Positions 33,668 through 40,318 of a stretch of 44,592 nt of DNA are shown here, piece by piece (the first letter of the stretch is position 1; each line of letters opens with the position of its first letter). The position numbers and the translations under genes were made by a program. This DNA comes from Nitratireductor sp. (GTDB lineage: Bacteria > Pseudomonadota > Alphaproteobacteria > Rhizobiales > Rhizobiaceae). Where the stretch lies: the NCBI RefSeq assembly GCF_017794765.1, contig NZ_CP051236.1, positions 2,077,176 through 2,121,767 on the forward strand, written 5' to 3'. The notes under the pieces are model-generated. The model was not told where the DNA came from and made no database searches. It worked only from the letters and a program-made list of their open reading frames with translations.

Positions 33668-34495
33668 TCATACCCCGCGCCCGCGCTCCCCGTCTTGAAC
33701 GATAGTGGCGTTGGCCGATCTGTAGTGGCCGGGCGGCAGGCCGAATTGCCGGACAAATGACCGAGTCAGATGGCTCTGGTCCGCAAAGCCCAGATCAAGA
33801 GCAACTTCTGCCGGGGTGCTTCCCGCAGCCAATGCCCGTCGGGCGAGGCGAAGTCGCATTTGCATCGCGTAGTCGTGCGGCGTTGCGCCGACCTCTCTGC
33901 GAAACCGGCGCAGCGCGCCCGTACGGTGCATGCCCATCAGGCCTGCCACCTCATCCAGCGAGGGCGGAGCGTCAGGCCGATCACGAATGCGCTCCAGCAC
34001 GAGGGTTGTTGCGCGGGACGGGCCGCGATCGCCGGCCGGCCGCTTCTTCAACAGAACATCGCTGAACAAAGTCGTCAGCGCCTCTTCCGCTACGGCCTCC
34101 TCGCCGGCGCGAAGCGCCACAAGTGCATGTTCGAGATGAGTCAGCAGGGATGGCGCCGATCTAGCAGCAAAACCGAGCTCCCGACCGGCGGCTTGCGTTC
34201 CGGCCATACGCGCGACGGTCGTCGGTTCGACGAATATCATGTCCCAGCACCGCGACGCGCCGATTGGCGCACCGTCGTGGATCTCGTTCGGGCTGACGGC
34301 GATCACGTCACCTTGGCCTGCCTCAACTTGGCCGGATTCCGACCAAGACATATGTCCTCCGGCCCGCATAATGCCAAGTCCGAACTGGTCATGTGCGTGT
34401 CGCGGAAAGCGACGAGCCGAACAGATCGAAAAAACTTCGACGCCCTGAAGGCAGCGGGGTGCGAGGCGAACTCGATGCTCGAGAAATACTGTCAT
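33668..34495 (-). CDS. AraC family transcriptional regulator
   Basis: 275 aa. The N-terminal cupin-type sensor domain (about 15-100) is indicated by FPRHAHDQFGLGIMRAG and GDVIAVSPNEIHDG. The C-terminal double helix-turn-helix (about 170-265) has SLDEVAGLMGMHRTGALRRFR and LAAGSTPAEVALDLGFADQSH, followed by the typical FVRQFGLPPGHYR. It most likely activates the adjacent B3/B4-lysE genes when its ligand is bound. ATG 34495 follows AAAGGGA. The ligand is unknown; amino acids are a fair guess from the operon partners. Confidence 0.92.
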   Translation of the reverse strand: MTVFLEHRVRLAPRCLQGVEVFSICSARRFPRHAHDQFGLGIMRAGGHMSWSESGQVEAGQGDVIAVSPNEIHDGAPIGASRCWDMIFVEPTTVARMAGTQAAGRELGFAARSAPSLLTHLEHALVALRAGEEAVAEEALTTLFSDVLLKKRPAGDRGPSRATTLVLERIRDRPDAPPSLDEVAGLMGMHRTGALRRFRREVGATPHDYAMQMRLRLARRALAAGSTPAEVALDLGFADQSHLTRSFVRQFGLPPGHYRSANATIVQDGERGRGV

Positions 34496-35212
34496 TCCCT
34501 TTACTTACCATAGGGTTTTCCGCGGTACATCAATCAATCTCCGCAAGTCGGTGCAACGCATCCACCTCTCACCGAGTGAAGCCATACCAGCCGGTTCAGT
34601 CGGGGACGCTTCGGCGACGGCGCATGTATTCAACGGTGGACGTCCGACCAATGACGGCTAGCAAAACCATCAACTGCCATCTCGCATGCTGTTCATTCGT
34701 GTGATCTTGGCCGGGAAGAGGGATCGCATTATTTGGAGCCGAGGGCCTGTTCAAGGATGGTTGCAGAAGACTCACTTCGGGGGGGCGGCAAGAAACCGTG
34801 GATTGGGACCGGCGTCGCGAGGCGCGCGTTCTGCTGAATGGAGCGATGTACCTCCGACCGTCGCATGCCAGAGCCTGTCTTCGCACGATCATCAGTGCCG
34901 CGGTCTTGCCGGTCACGACAGGCAGCCTTCATTTCTTCTCCGACGCTTCGACACCCACGCCCGTCACGGCCTCTCATGGCTTGATCTGGCCGGGGTCGGC
35001 TGACGCCTCGACCGCCTTGTCCGCAACGGCACGGCCGGAACTTTCTTCCCCTGGGCTCACGCCCATTCCTCGCGGGCACAAGAAACTTCCGTCCGCGCCG
35101 TCCTCCACTGGCGTTTCGGGCCTAACGGCTGCGTCGGCGGATCGCCCCGGCCCTGCGATCACCATCGAGGCCGCGACGGGCGCGGGCTCGAAAACCTAAA
35201 GGAGAACTGAAA
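34496..35212. other. 717 bp with no clear gene, AraC to DUF736
   Basis: The left end is the AraC upstream region. The middle (about 34550-34970) has several short, unsupported open frames, probably scar DNA from insertion of the leftward cassette. From about 34980 rightward the sequence is GC-rich leader running into the AAAGGAGAA ribosome-binding site of the DUF736 gene. I see no RNA gene, IS end or terminal repeat. Confidence 0.6.
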
Positions 35213-35536
35213 ATGGCTACCATCGGCACCTTCAAGAAGTCCGGCAACGAATTCACCGGCGAAATCGTCACCCTCAACGTCCAGGCCAAGAATGTCCGCA
35301 TCGTCCCGGAGACGGGCCAGACCAGCGAGAACGCCCCCAGCCACCGCGTCCTGGTCGGACGCGCCGAAATCGGAGCAGCCTGGTCCAAGCAGTCGAACGA
35401 GGGTCGCGACTATCTCGGCCTCAAGCTGGACGATCCGAGCTTCACCGCTCCGATCTACGCCAACCTCTTCGACGATGAAGACGGCGAAGGCTACAGCCTC
35501 ATCTGGTCCCGTCCCAACCGCCGCAACGGCGACTGA
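35213..35536 (+). CDS. DUF736 family protein
   Basis: 107 aa, the family's usual size. MATIGTFKKSGNEFTGEIVTL, NVRIVPE, HRVLVGRAEIGAAWSK and LGLKLDDPSFTAPIYANLF follow the DUF736 pattern from end to end. The family is a hallmark of alphaproteobacterial plasmids and ICEs. No function is established; a small beta-rich fold with nucleic-acid-binding character has been suggested. It has a strong ribosome-binding site (AAAGGAGAA) and its own terminator, and so is probably highly expressed as a single gene. Confidence 0.93.
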   Translation: MATIGTFKKSGNEFTGEIVTLNVQAKNVRIVPETGQTSENAPSHRVLVGRAEIGAAWSKQSNEGRDYLGLKLDDPSFTAPIYANLFDDEDGEGYSLIWSRPNRRNGD

Positions 35537-35550
35537 GCGACCGGCAGCAG

Positions 35551-35582
35551 GCCCCGCCCGGACACCTGGGCGGGGCTTTTCT
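35551..35582 (+). terminator. Rho-independent terminator after the DUF736 gene
   Basis: GCCCCGCCC, loop GGACACCT, GGGCGGGGC, then TTTT. A perfect 9-bp stem located between the convergent DUF736 and XRE genes. Confidence 0.9.
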
Positions 35583-35587
35583 CCGCG

Positions 35588-35809
35588 TTACTGCTTCTCG
35601 TCTTCGTCTTCCAGCAGTGCGGCCGGTTTCACATCGAGCGCCAGCGCGACGTGCCAAAGCGTGACGATGGTCACATTTTGCTGGCCCCGCTCCATCGCCG
35701 ACACATGCGCACGGTCGACGCCCATCTTCGCAGCCAGCGCACCCTGGCTGAGATCGCGTTTCGTGCGATAAATTCTGAGATTTCTTCCGAAAAGTTCCTT
35801 GATATCCAT
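35588..35809 (-). CDS. XRE family transcriptional regulator, 73 aa
   Basis: A single Cro/CI-type helix-turn-helix: LFGRNLRIYRTKRDLSQGALA, KMGVDRAHVSAMERGQQN, and VTIVTLWHVALALDV. I start at ATG 35809 (MDIKELF); the open frame continues upstream to 36052, but that part has no domain, and a GTG two codons before is also possible. The acidic tail (LLEDEDEKQ) is short. It faces the DUF736 gene and lies divergent to the DUF2285 gene at 35978, so it may control that divergent promoter and the genes after it. Homologues at this place in ICEs are thought to regulate excision or transfer. Confidence 0.88.
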   Translation of the reverse strand: MDIKELFGRNLRIYRTKRDLSQGALAAKMGVDRAHVSAMERGQQNVTIVTLWHVALALDVKPAALLEDEDEKQ

Positions 35810-35977
35810 CCGCACGATAAATGCGGATCGCGTATTTTGATGCGACGCACTATAATACGCGGACGCTAGCGCCAACGTCAGCAGTCTGTCGGAGATCAGC
35901 GATTTCAACCCACCGGCAGTTGAGGGTGATATGGTTTCTGGTTCATTAATATTAACGCTTGTGCGACAGGACCAACC

Positions 35978-36247
35978 ATGACGACCACGCAGACGCAAAT
36001 CGCCGACGCTCCACCGGACGAGGCGGGTTTGACGGTATACGACCGCGATCACTTGAAACTCTATATGCGCCTGCTGGACGCCGAGAGCGCCGGCGCGACG
36101 CTGGAAGAGGTGTCATCCGTGCTGTTGGGAATAGACGCCACGGCGGAACCCGAACGCGCCCGGCGCGTGCGCGACAGCCATTTGAGCCGCGCCCGCTGGA
36201 TGACCGAACAGGGCTATCGCGAGATTCTCAAGCACGGCCTGCCGTGA
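35978..36247 (+). CDS. DUF2285 domain protein, 89 aa
   Basis: A small protein of the ICE-specific DUF2285 type: LTVYDRDHLKLYMRLLDAE, then ATLEEVSSVLLGID, then RDSHLSRARWMTEQGYREIL. The last helix resembles the C-terminal part of the larger DUF2285 protein at 36519-37097 (LAAYGRRMIDKGYRRLL), so the two are distant relatives. In ICEMlSymR7A, DUF2285 proteins FseA-like components activate excision (family knowledge); whether this one does is inference. ATG 35978 lies 168 bp from the divergent XRE gene, which likely shares its control region. Confidence 0.85.
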   Translation: MTTTQTQIADAPPDEAGLTVYDRDHLKLYMRLLDAESAGATLEEVSSVLLGIDATAEPERARRVRDSHLSRARWMTEQGYREILKHGLP

Positions 36248-36382
36248 CTTAGCGAACGGGTGATGCGCATACCGGATCATCTTATGCGCGCCCTCTCACT
36301 AGCCAAATTCAACTTCCGGCGGAATCATCCAGGCCGAGAAACGTCATCTGTCTGCGGGGGCTAGTCTGTGAGGAGGACGGCC

Positions 36383-37097
36383 ATGTCCAAGGATTGGCTC
36401 GACAACAGCATCTACGATCATTTCGACGACCTCGACCTTTCCGGGCTGGCCTGGGAATGTCTGAGGCGGAACGAAAGCTACCGATCCGACTACGCCGCAA
36501 GGGAGGGCGACAGCGCCTGTGCCGCTTGGGGCCTTCGATTTCGCGGTTGATCCGGAGTGCGACCCACCCGCCGCGCCGGTCTTCTGGAACGCCGCCGATG
36601 CGCCGGCGATCGTCAATCAGATCGCTTCCGCACATCAATTCGGTGACAAAGTCTCAAGCATTCGAACCCTTCCGGTCGTCGCACGCGCTACCGATTCCGA
36701 GTTCATCTGGCTCAAGCTCGATAACGGCGCTCAACTTGTCGCCAGGAGCTTTGCGGACGACGCCGACTTCGGTGTCGTCGTGCCGTTCGACGACGCTTGG
36801 GCCGTCCATCTCGCCGCCGCCGACAGGCTCTATCGTCATCTCAGGGGACTGCCGGTCGAGCATCCGCTGACGCGCCAACGTCGCCAGCGCTTGAAACATG
36901 CGCTCAGAACCGTTGACGCGGTGCATCAGGGCGCGACCTACCGCATGATCGCCGTCACTTTTTACGGCGAACCGCGAGTGTCGGACGAACCGTGGAAGAC
37001 CAACGCGCTCAAGTCCCAAATCGCGCGCCTCGCTGCATACGGACGCAGAATGATTGACAAGGGGTATCGAAGGCTTTTGCAGGGTAAACATCGATAG
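36383..37097 (+). pseudogene. DUF6499-DUF2285 regulator, split by an apparent frameshift
   Basis: The first frame (36383-36550, 55 codons, ATG after AGGAGG) encodes the DUF6499 N-terminus, YDHFDDLDLSGLAWECLRRN, up to AAWGLRF, and then stops at 36548. A second frame (36519-37097) continues AVDPECDPPAAPVFW and the DUF2285 body, ending GRRMIDKGYRRLLQG. Relatives carry both parts in one chain with WGLRF joined to xVDPE. Skipping one C near 36542 restores that chain. It may be a disabled gene, a programmed frameshift of the kind known for FseA in ICEMlSymR7A, or two coupled genes, the second from GTG 36519. The family regulates ICE excision and transfer. Confidence 0.7.
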
Positions 37098-37137
37098 AGA
37101 ACTGTGAACATCGCGAAGTTTTCGTTATGTTCTCGCC

Positions 37138-38001
37138 ATGACACAGCCTTCTCAAAACCTCGATTCAAGCACCGTAAAGATACTCGGCCGGACGCGTCGC
37201 CTGCTAACCCACCAGCGCGCAGTCTTTGATCAGATATTCCACAGCGGTGGCGGCTATGTTCTCGACTTTTCCGACAGGACGATAGCCGAATGGTTCGAAG
37301 AGAGCTTCGGCCTCGACATCTTTCAGGCTCGATTTCAACTCGAGGGCACGAGCAAGGGAAAGACGCTGCGGGGTTTCGTCGAGGTCGCGGAGCCACGGCT
37401 CGTCGCGCATGTTCTCCGCACGCTCTGGGCCTATAGGTGCGGCCTCTCCGACTATGTCGAAACCAAAGAAGCCGAAGAAGCCCGCCTGAAATCCTGGCTT
37501 GAACAGTTCACGACCGATCTGGAGAACGCATCTACGTTGAAGCTCGACGACGCGTTCAAGGACTTTTCCGGCGACACGACACTTCCCAAGCTCCGCGCTT
37601 CTATTGCTGCCGACCTCGTCGCCGAAAAGCCCGACGTCGCGCTCGACCGCGTGCATACCTACTGTGTCAAACGGTTCCGCGACTTGCTGTCATCGCGCAG
37701 GCAGCCTGTCGATGCGAAGACGCCGCTGCACGCCATTTTCGGCGCTTATGGCAAGGCGCTGCGTGATGAAGGCGCCGTGAGCGCGTTCGCGCTGCCAACC
37801 CTGCGTGTCCAACATAGGCTCTTCGAGGGGCTGAACGAGGCACGCAACAAGCGGTCCTTTGCGCACGATAACGAGCTTCTCGCCGTCTCCGAGGCGCAAT
37901 TCATTATCGACTGTGTGCTCGCCTCACTCGCTTTCATCGAGCGGTTGGAAGCGGAACGCCAGGCTCCGGCGGCTGGTCCAGCCGACGATTTCCCATTCTG
38001 A
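37138..38001 (+). CDS. Abortive infection protein (AbiJ-NTD / Abi_C HEPN)
   Basis: 287 aa. The N-terminal domain (about 25-100), with LDFSDRTIAEWFEESFGLDI and SKGKTLRGFVEVAEP, resembles the AbiJ_NTD domain. The C-terminal Abi_C domain (about 165-275), with LPTLRVQHRLFEGLNEARN, contains RNKRSFAH at 236-243, an Rx6H motif of HEPN ribonucleases. Such proteins shut down translation on phage infection (family knowledge). The gene is part of the backbone block between the DUF2285 gene and the HTH gene, with its own 40-bp gap, and is not in a defence cluster. It may protect the ICE or its host from phages or rival elements. ATG 37138 lies just after a weak ribosome-binding site. Confidence 0.85.
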   Translation: MTQPSQNLDSSTVKILGRTRRLLTHQRAVFDQIFHSGGGYVLDFSDRTIAEWFEESFGLDIFQARFQLEGTSKGKTLRGFVEVAEPRLVAHVLRTLWAYRCGLSDYVETKEAEEARLKSWLEQFTTDLENASTLKLDDAFKDFSGDTTLPKLRASIAADLVAEKPDVALDRVHTYCVKRFRDLLSSRRQPVDAKTPLHAIFGAYGKALRDEGAVSAFALPTLRVQHRLFEGLNEARNKRSFAHDNELLAVSEAQFIIDCVLASLAFIERLEAERQAPAAGPADDFPF

Positions 38002-38021
38002 TCAGCAGGCTATCCTCGCCT

Positions 38022-38045
38022 TTTTACACGCCCTTTTACACGCCC
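38022..38045 (+). repeat. 12-bp perfect tandem repeat
   Basis: TTTTACACGCCC occurs twice head-to-tail, 20 bp after the Abi_C stop and 125 bp before the HTH gene. It may be an operator pair for the HTH protein; no other evidence. Confidence 0.7.
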
Positions 38046-38170
38046 TTCGAGGGGTAGCGTTTTCCCTCTCCCGTCTTCGCCATCCCCCCTGACGGCATTT
38101 CTGCGCTTTCCTCGCCTCCGACAGCCCGCCGCAGGTCGCGGCCCGGCACAGCAACCGGAGGCGCTACCCT

Positions 38171-38452
38171 ATGCCCGATCCCAACGCAGGCCTACCGCCA
38201 CGCTATCTCAGAACCCCCGAAGCCGCCCGGTTTCTCGGTCTTTCCGGCCGCACGCTGGAGAAACATCGCACCTACGGCACCGGCCCCAAATATTCCAAGA
38301 TCGGCGGGCGCGTCGTCTATTCGCTCGATGACCTGCAGGCCTGGGTCAGCCGGGGCGAGAAGAACTCGACATCCGACGATACCGGCGACACGGTCTTGCC
38401 CGCCAAGCGCCACGCGGCAATTTCGCCCGCCTATCGCGACAAGCGCCAGTGA
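38171..38452 (+). CDS. MerR/excisionase-type HTH protein
   Basis: 93 aa. RYLRTPEAARFLGLSGRTLEK, HRTYGTGPKYSKIGGRVVYSL and DDLQAWVSRG form a winged helix-turn-helix of the excisionase/MerR type (helix_turn_helix_17), the common member at this spot in ICEs. The C-terminal 30 residues are polar. ATG 38171 follows CGGAGG. Its stop overlaps the GTG of the DUF2840 gene, so it heads the transfer operon DUF2840-traF-transglycosylase and may control it. Related proteins, such as RdfS of ICEMlSymR7A, direct excision; the equivalence is not shown here. Confidence 0.88.
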   Translation: MPDPNAGLPPRYLRTPEAARFLGLSGRTLEKHRTYGTGPKYSKIGGRVVYSLDDLQAWVSRGEKNSTSDDTGDTVLPAKRHAAISPAYRDKRQ

Positions 38453-38916
38453 GCGGGATGCGCACCACCGTCGAACTCCTGTGGATCGAAGGGCGGATCG
38501 AGCGCTGGATTCGCTTCGGTCACATCGTCCAGGAAACGATCCAGAGCCGAAGCCGCCGCACCGTCGGCTTCGATCCCGGCGCGGTCTTTGCCTTCGTTCG
38601 CTGGACAGCCAGTGACTACGGCACGGTCGACAGCAGGATCGATATCCTGCGCGCCGTTGGTCGCGGCGAGGCCTACGCGACCGTCCCTTGCGTTACGCCC
38701 GGCGGCGAGAGCCTTCTGCACATCTCCGGCTGGCCGAAGGTCGAGGCGGTGCTCACCATCATCGACCGCATCGAAGCGCTCGCCATCGCGCCTGAGGAAG
38801 TCTGCCCGGATCATTGGCGACATGTCCATCATCGGTTGACCGCCGGTCTGACACCGCGCCCTTACACGAAGGCACGCCACGCCGCCTGGCTCAAGCGCCG
38901 GGAAATCGAGATATGA
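38449..38916 (+). CDS. DUF2840 family protein
   Basis: 155 aa. ELLWIEGRIERWIRFG, RTVGFDPGAVFAFVRWTASDYGT (in parts), ILRAVGRGEAYATVPCV and GESLLHISGWPKVEAVL are DUF2840 landmarks in the usual order. The function is unknown; it always occurs just before traF in this class of ICEs and plasmids. The start is GTG 38449, overlapping the HTH stop, or ATG 38458, three codons later. The stop overlaps the traF start by ATGA, so the three genes are coupled. Confidence 0.9.
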   Translation: MSGMRTTVELLWIEGRIERWIRFGHIVQETIQSRSRRTVGFDPGAVFAFVRWTASDYGTVDSRIDILRAVGRGEAYATVPCVTPGGESLLHISGWPKVEAVLTIIDRIEALAIAPEEVCPDHWRHVHHRLTAGLTPRPYTKARHAAWLKRREIEI

Positions 38917-39425
38917 CCCGCACACGCCGAACACTCTTCCTGGCCGGTGTGGCGATCGGTCTGATTGGCGCTTCGGCGGCCGTACGCAGTGATCCGATCC
39001 TCATCTGGAACGCGTCGGCAAGCGTTCCTGTCGGCATCTACGTCGTGACGCCATTGCGCGACCCGCAGGTCGGTTACCTCGCCGTCGTGCGCCCACCCGA
39101 AGACCTGTTGAACTGGCTCGTCGCGCGCGGATATCTCGGCCAGGACACACCACTCCTGAAGCACGTCGCGGGCCTTCCGGGCGCAGAAGTTTGCCGTTTC
39201 GGCATCACGATCACCATCGATGGCACGAGTGTGGCGACGGCACGGTCGGCTGATCGGCACGGTCGCCCATTGCCGGTCTGGAGTGGCTGCCGGGTGCTGC
39301 GCGAAGGAGAAGTCTTCTTCCTAAACAGGCGCGAACCGGCCAGCCTTGACGGGCGATATTTCGGGCCGCTCGACGCCGACACGATCGTCGGTCGGGCGGT
39401 TCCGATCTGGACCCGGGAGGATTGA
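38913..39425 (+). CDS. traF: TraF, S26 family conjugal transfer peptidase
   Basis: 170 aa. A single N-terminal membrane anchor (FLAGVAIGLIGASAAV, about 9-24) is followed by the S26 signal-peptidase fold. The catalytic Ser is most likely Ser37 in NASASVPVG and the general base Lys83 in LLKHVAGLPG, both in family positions. TraF of RP4 and Ti plasmids matures and cyclises the TrbC pilin (family knowledge), so this protein works with trb genes that should lie beyond the right edge. ATG 38913 overlaps the DUF2840 stop; the transglycosylase follows after 3 bp. An in-frame start at 38814 lies within the DUF2840 gene and was rejected. Confidence 0.93.
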   Translation: MTRTRRTLFLAGVAIGLIGASAAVRSDPILIWNASASVPVGIYVVTPLRDPQVGYLAVVRPPEDLLNWLVARGYLGQDTPLLKHVAGLPGAEVCRFGITITIDGTSVATARSADRHGRPLPVWSGCRVLREGEVFFLNRREPASLDGRYFGPLDADTIVGRAVPIWTRED

Positions 39426-39428
39426 GCC

Positions 39429-40064
39429 ATGTCTCTCCTTCCTCTTTCCGGCCGTCAGTCATCTGTCGCTCGCATGACGATGGCGATGCTCACGATCGCC
39501 ATCACCGCCGGACCGATTCCGGCATCCGCGGAACCGTCGCAACGTATAACAGATGACCGACCCGCAGCGGTCCGACCGTCTTCTATCGACGTGTTCGTCG
39601 CGCAAGCGGCGGCGCGGTTTCACATCCCGGAACGCTGGATTCGCGTCGTCATGCAGGCCGAGAGTGCGGGCAATCGACGTGCGGTCAGCCGCGCCGGTGC
39701 GATGGGTCTGATGCAGATCATGCCCGCGACCTGGGCCGAACTTCGTGCACTACATGGGCTCGGCGACGACCCGTTCGACCCGCGTGACAACATCATGGCG
39801 GGCGCGGCCTATATCCGCGCCATGTATGATCGCTTCGGCGCGCCCGGCTTCCTCGCGGCATATAATGCCGGTCCGGAACGCTATGCTCAGCACCTCGCCA
39901 CCGGACGCCCGCTGCCGCGCGAAACACGCGCCTATCTCCGATCGCTGGCGCCGCTGATCGACGCGTCCTTGGTATCGCCATCGCAAGGCGACGGACGGCC
40001 GAATGTATCCGACTGGCGTGAAGCGCCGCTGTTCGTCGGGCTCCAAAACCGGGCAGACGAGTGA
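39429..40064 (+). CDS. Lytic transglycosylase (SLT fold), secreted
   Basis: 211 aa. A signal peptide (about 1-34, ending ASA-EP) is followed by the SLT domain: PERWIRVVMQAESAGN with catalytic Glu78, AGAMGLMQIMPATW, and AAYNAGPERYAQ. Conjugation-associated transglycosylases open peptidoglycan for the mating channel (VirB1 class, family knowledge). It is in the same operon as traF, 3 bp downstream. ATG 39429 follows GAGGATTGAG. The C-terminal 30 residues are polar and variable. Confidence 0.93.
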   Translation: MSLLPLSGRQSSVARMTMAMLTIAITAGPIPASAEPSQRITDDRPAAVRPSSIDVFVAQAAARFHIPERWIRVVMQAESAGNRRAVSRAGAMGLMQIMPATWAELRALHGLGDDPFDPRDNIMAGAAYIRAMYDRFGAPGFLAAYNAGPERYAQHLATGRPLPRETRAYLRSLAPLIDASLVSPSQGDGRPNVSDWREAPLFVGLQNRADE

Positions 40065-40318
40065 TGATGCCGTGTTTCGCAGCGCGGCGCGTGCTGGCGT
40101 GCTCTTTCGCGGGTTTGACGGGAGAGCAAACGGTGGAGGTGTCAACAACGAAGGGATGGCGAGATAAAAGGCGCGGCACCAATGCGCGTTATGTTGTTGT
40201 TGTTTTTGGGATTTTTGCACGCCACACGGAGTCGCGCAGTGCCGCGCATAGCGCTTACGCTTTGATATCCAAGGTCTTTTACCGTGCCACTCATCGATCT
40301 TGCGGGCATGAAATATGA
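40061..40318 (+). CDS. Doubtful small ORF between transglycosylase and relaxase
   Basis: 85 codons from GTG 40061, with ATG at 40064 and 40067. It overlaps the transglycosylase stop and, with ATGA, the relaxase start, which is the pattern of a coupled gene. The protein sequence (KGWRDKRRGTNARYVVVVFG) has no domain, unusual composition and no resemblance to ICE proteins I know. The DNA holds a 9-bp inverted repeat and a T-rich run, more like a control or oriT region. I keep it as possible only. Confidence 0.25.
   Translation: MMMPCFAARRVLACSFAGLTGEQTVEVSTTKGWRDKRRGTNARYVVVVFGIFARHTESRSAAHSAYALISKVFYRATHRSCGHEI
40171..40247. repeat. 9-bp inverted repeat in a possible oriT region
   Basis: GCGCGGCAC (40171-40179) and GTGCCGCGC (40239-40247) are exact complements separated by 59 bases that include a G/T-rich run (TGTTGTTGTTGTTTTTGGG). 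The region sits immediately before the relaxase gene. An origin of transfer is possible; no established nic sequence is recognised. Confidence 0.45.
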
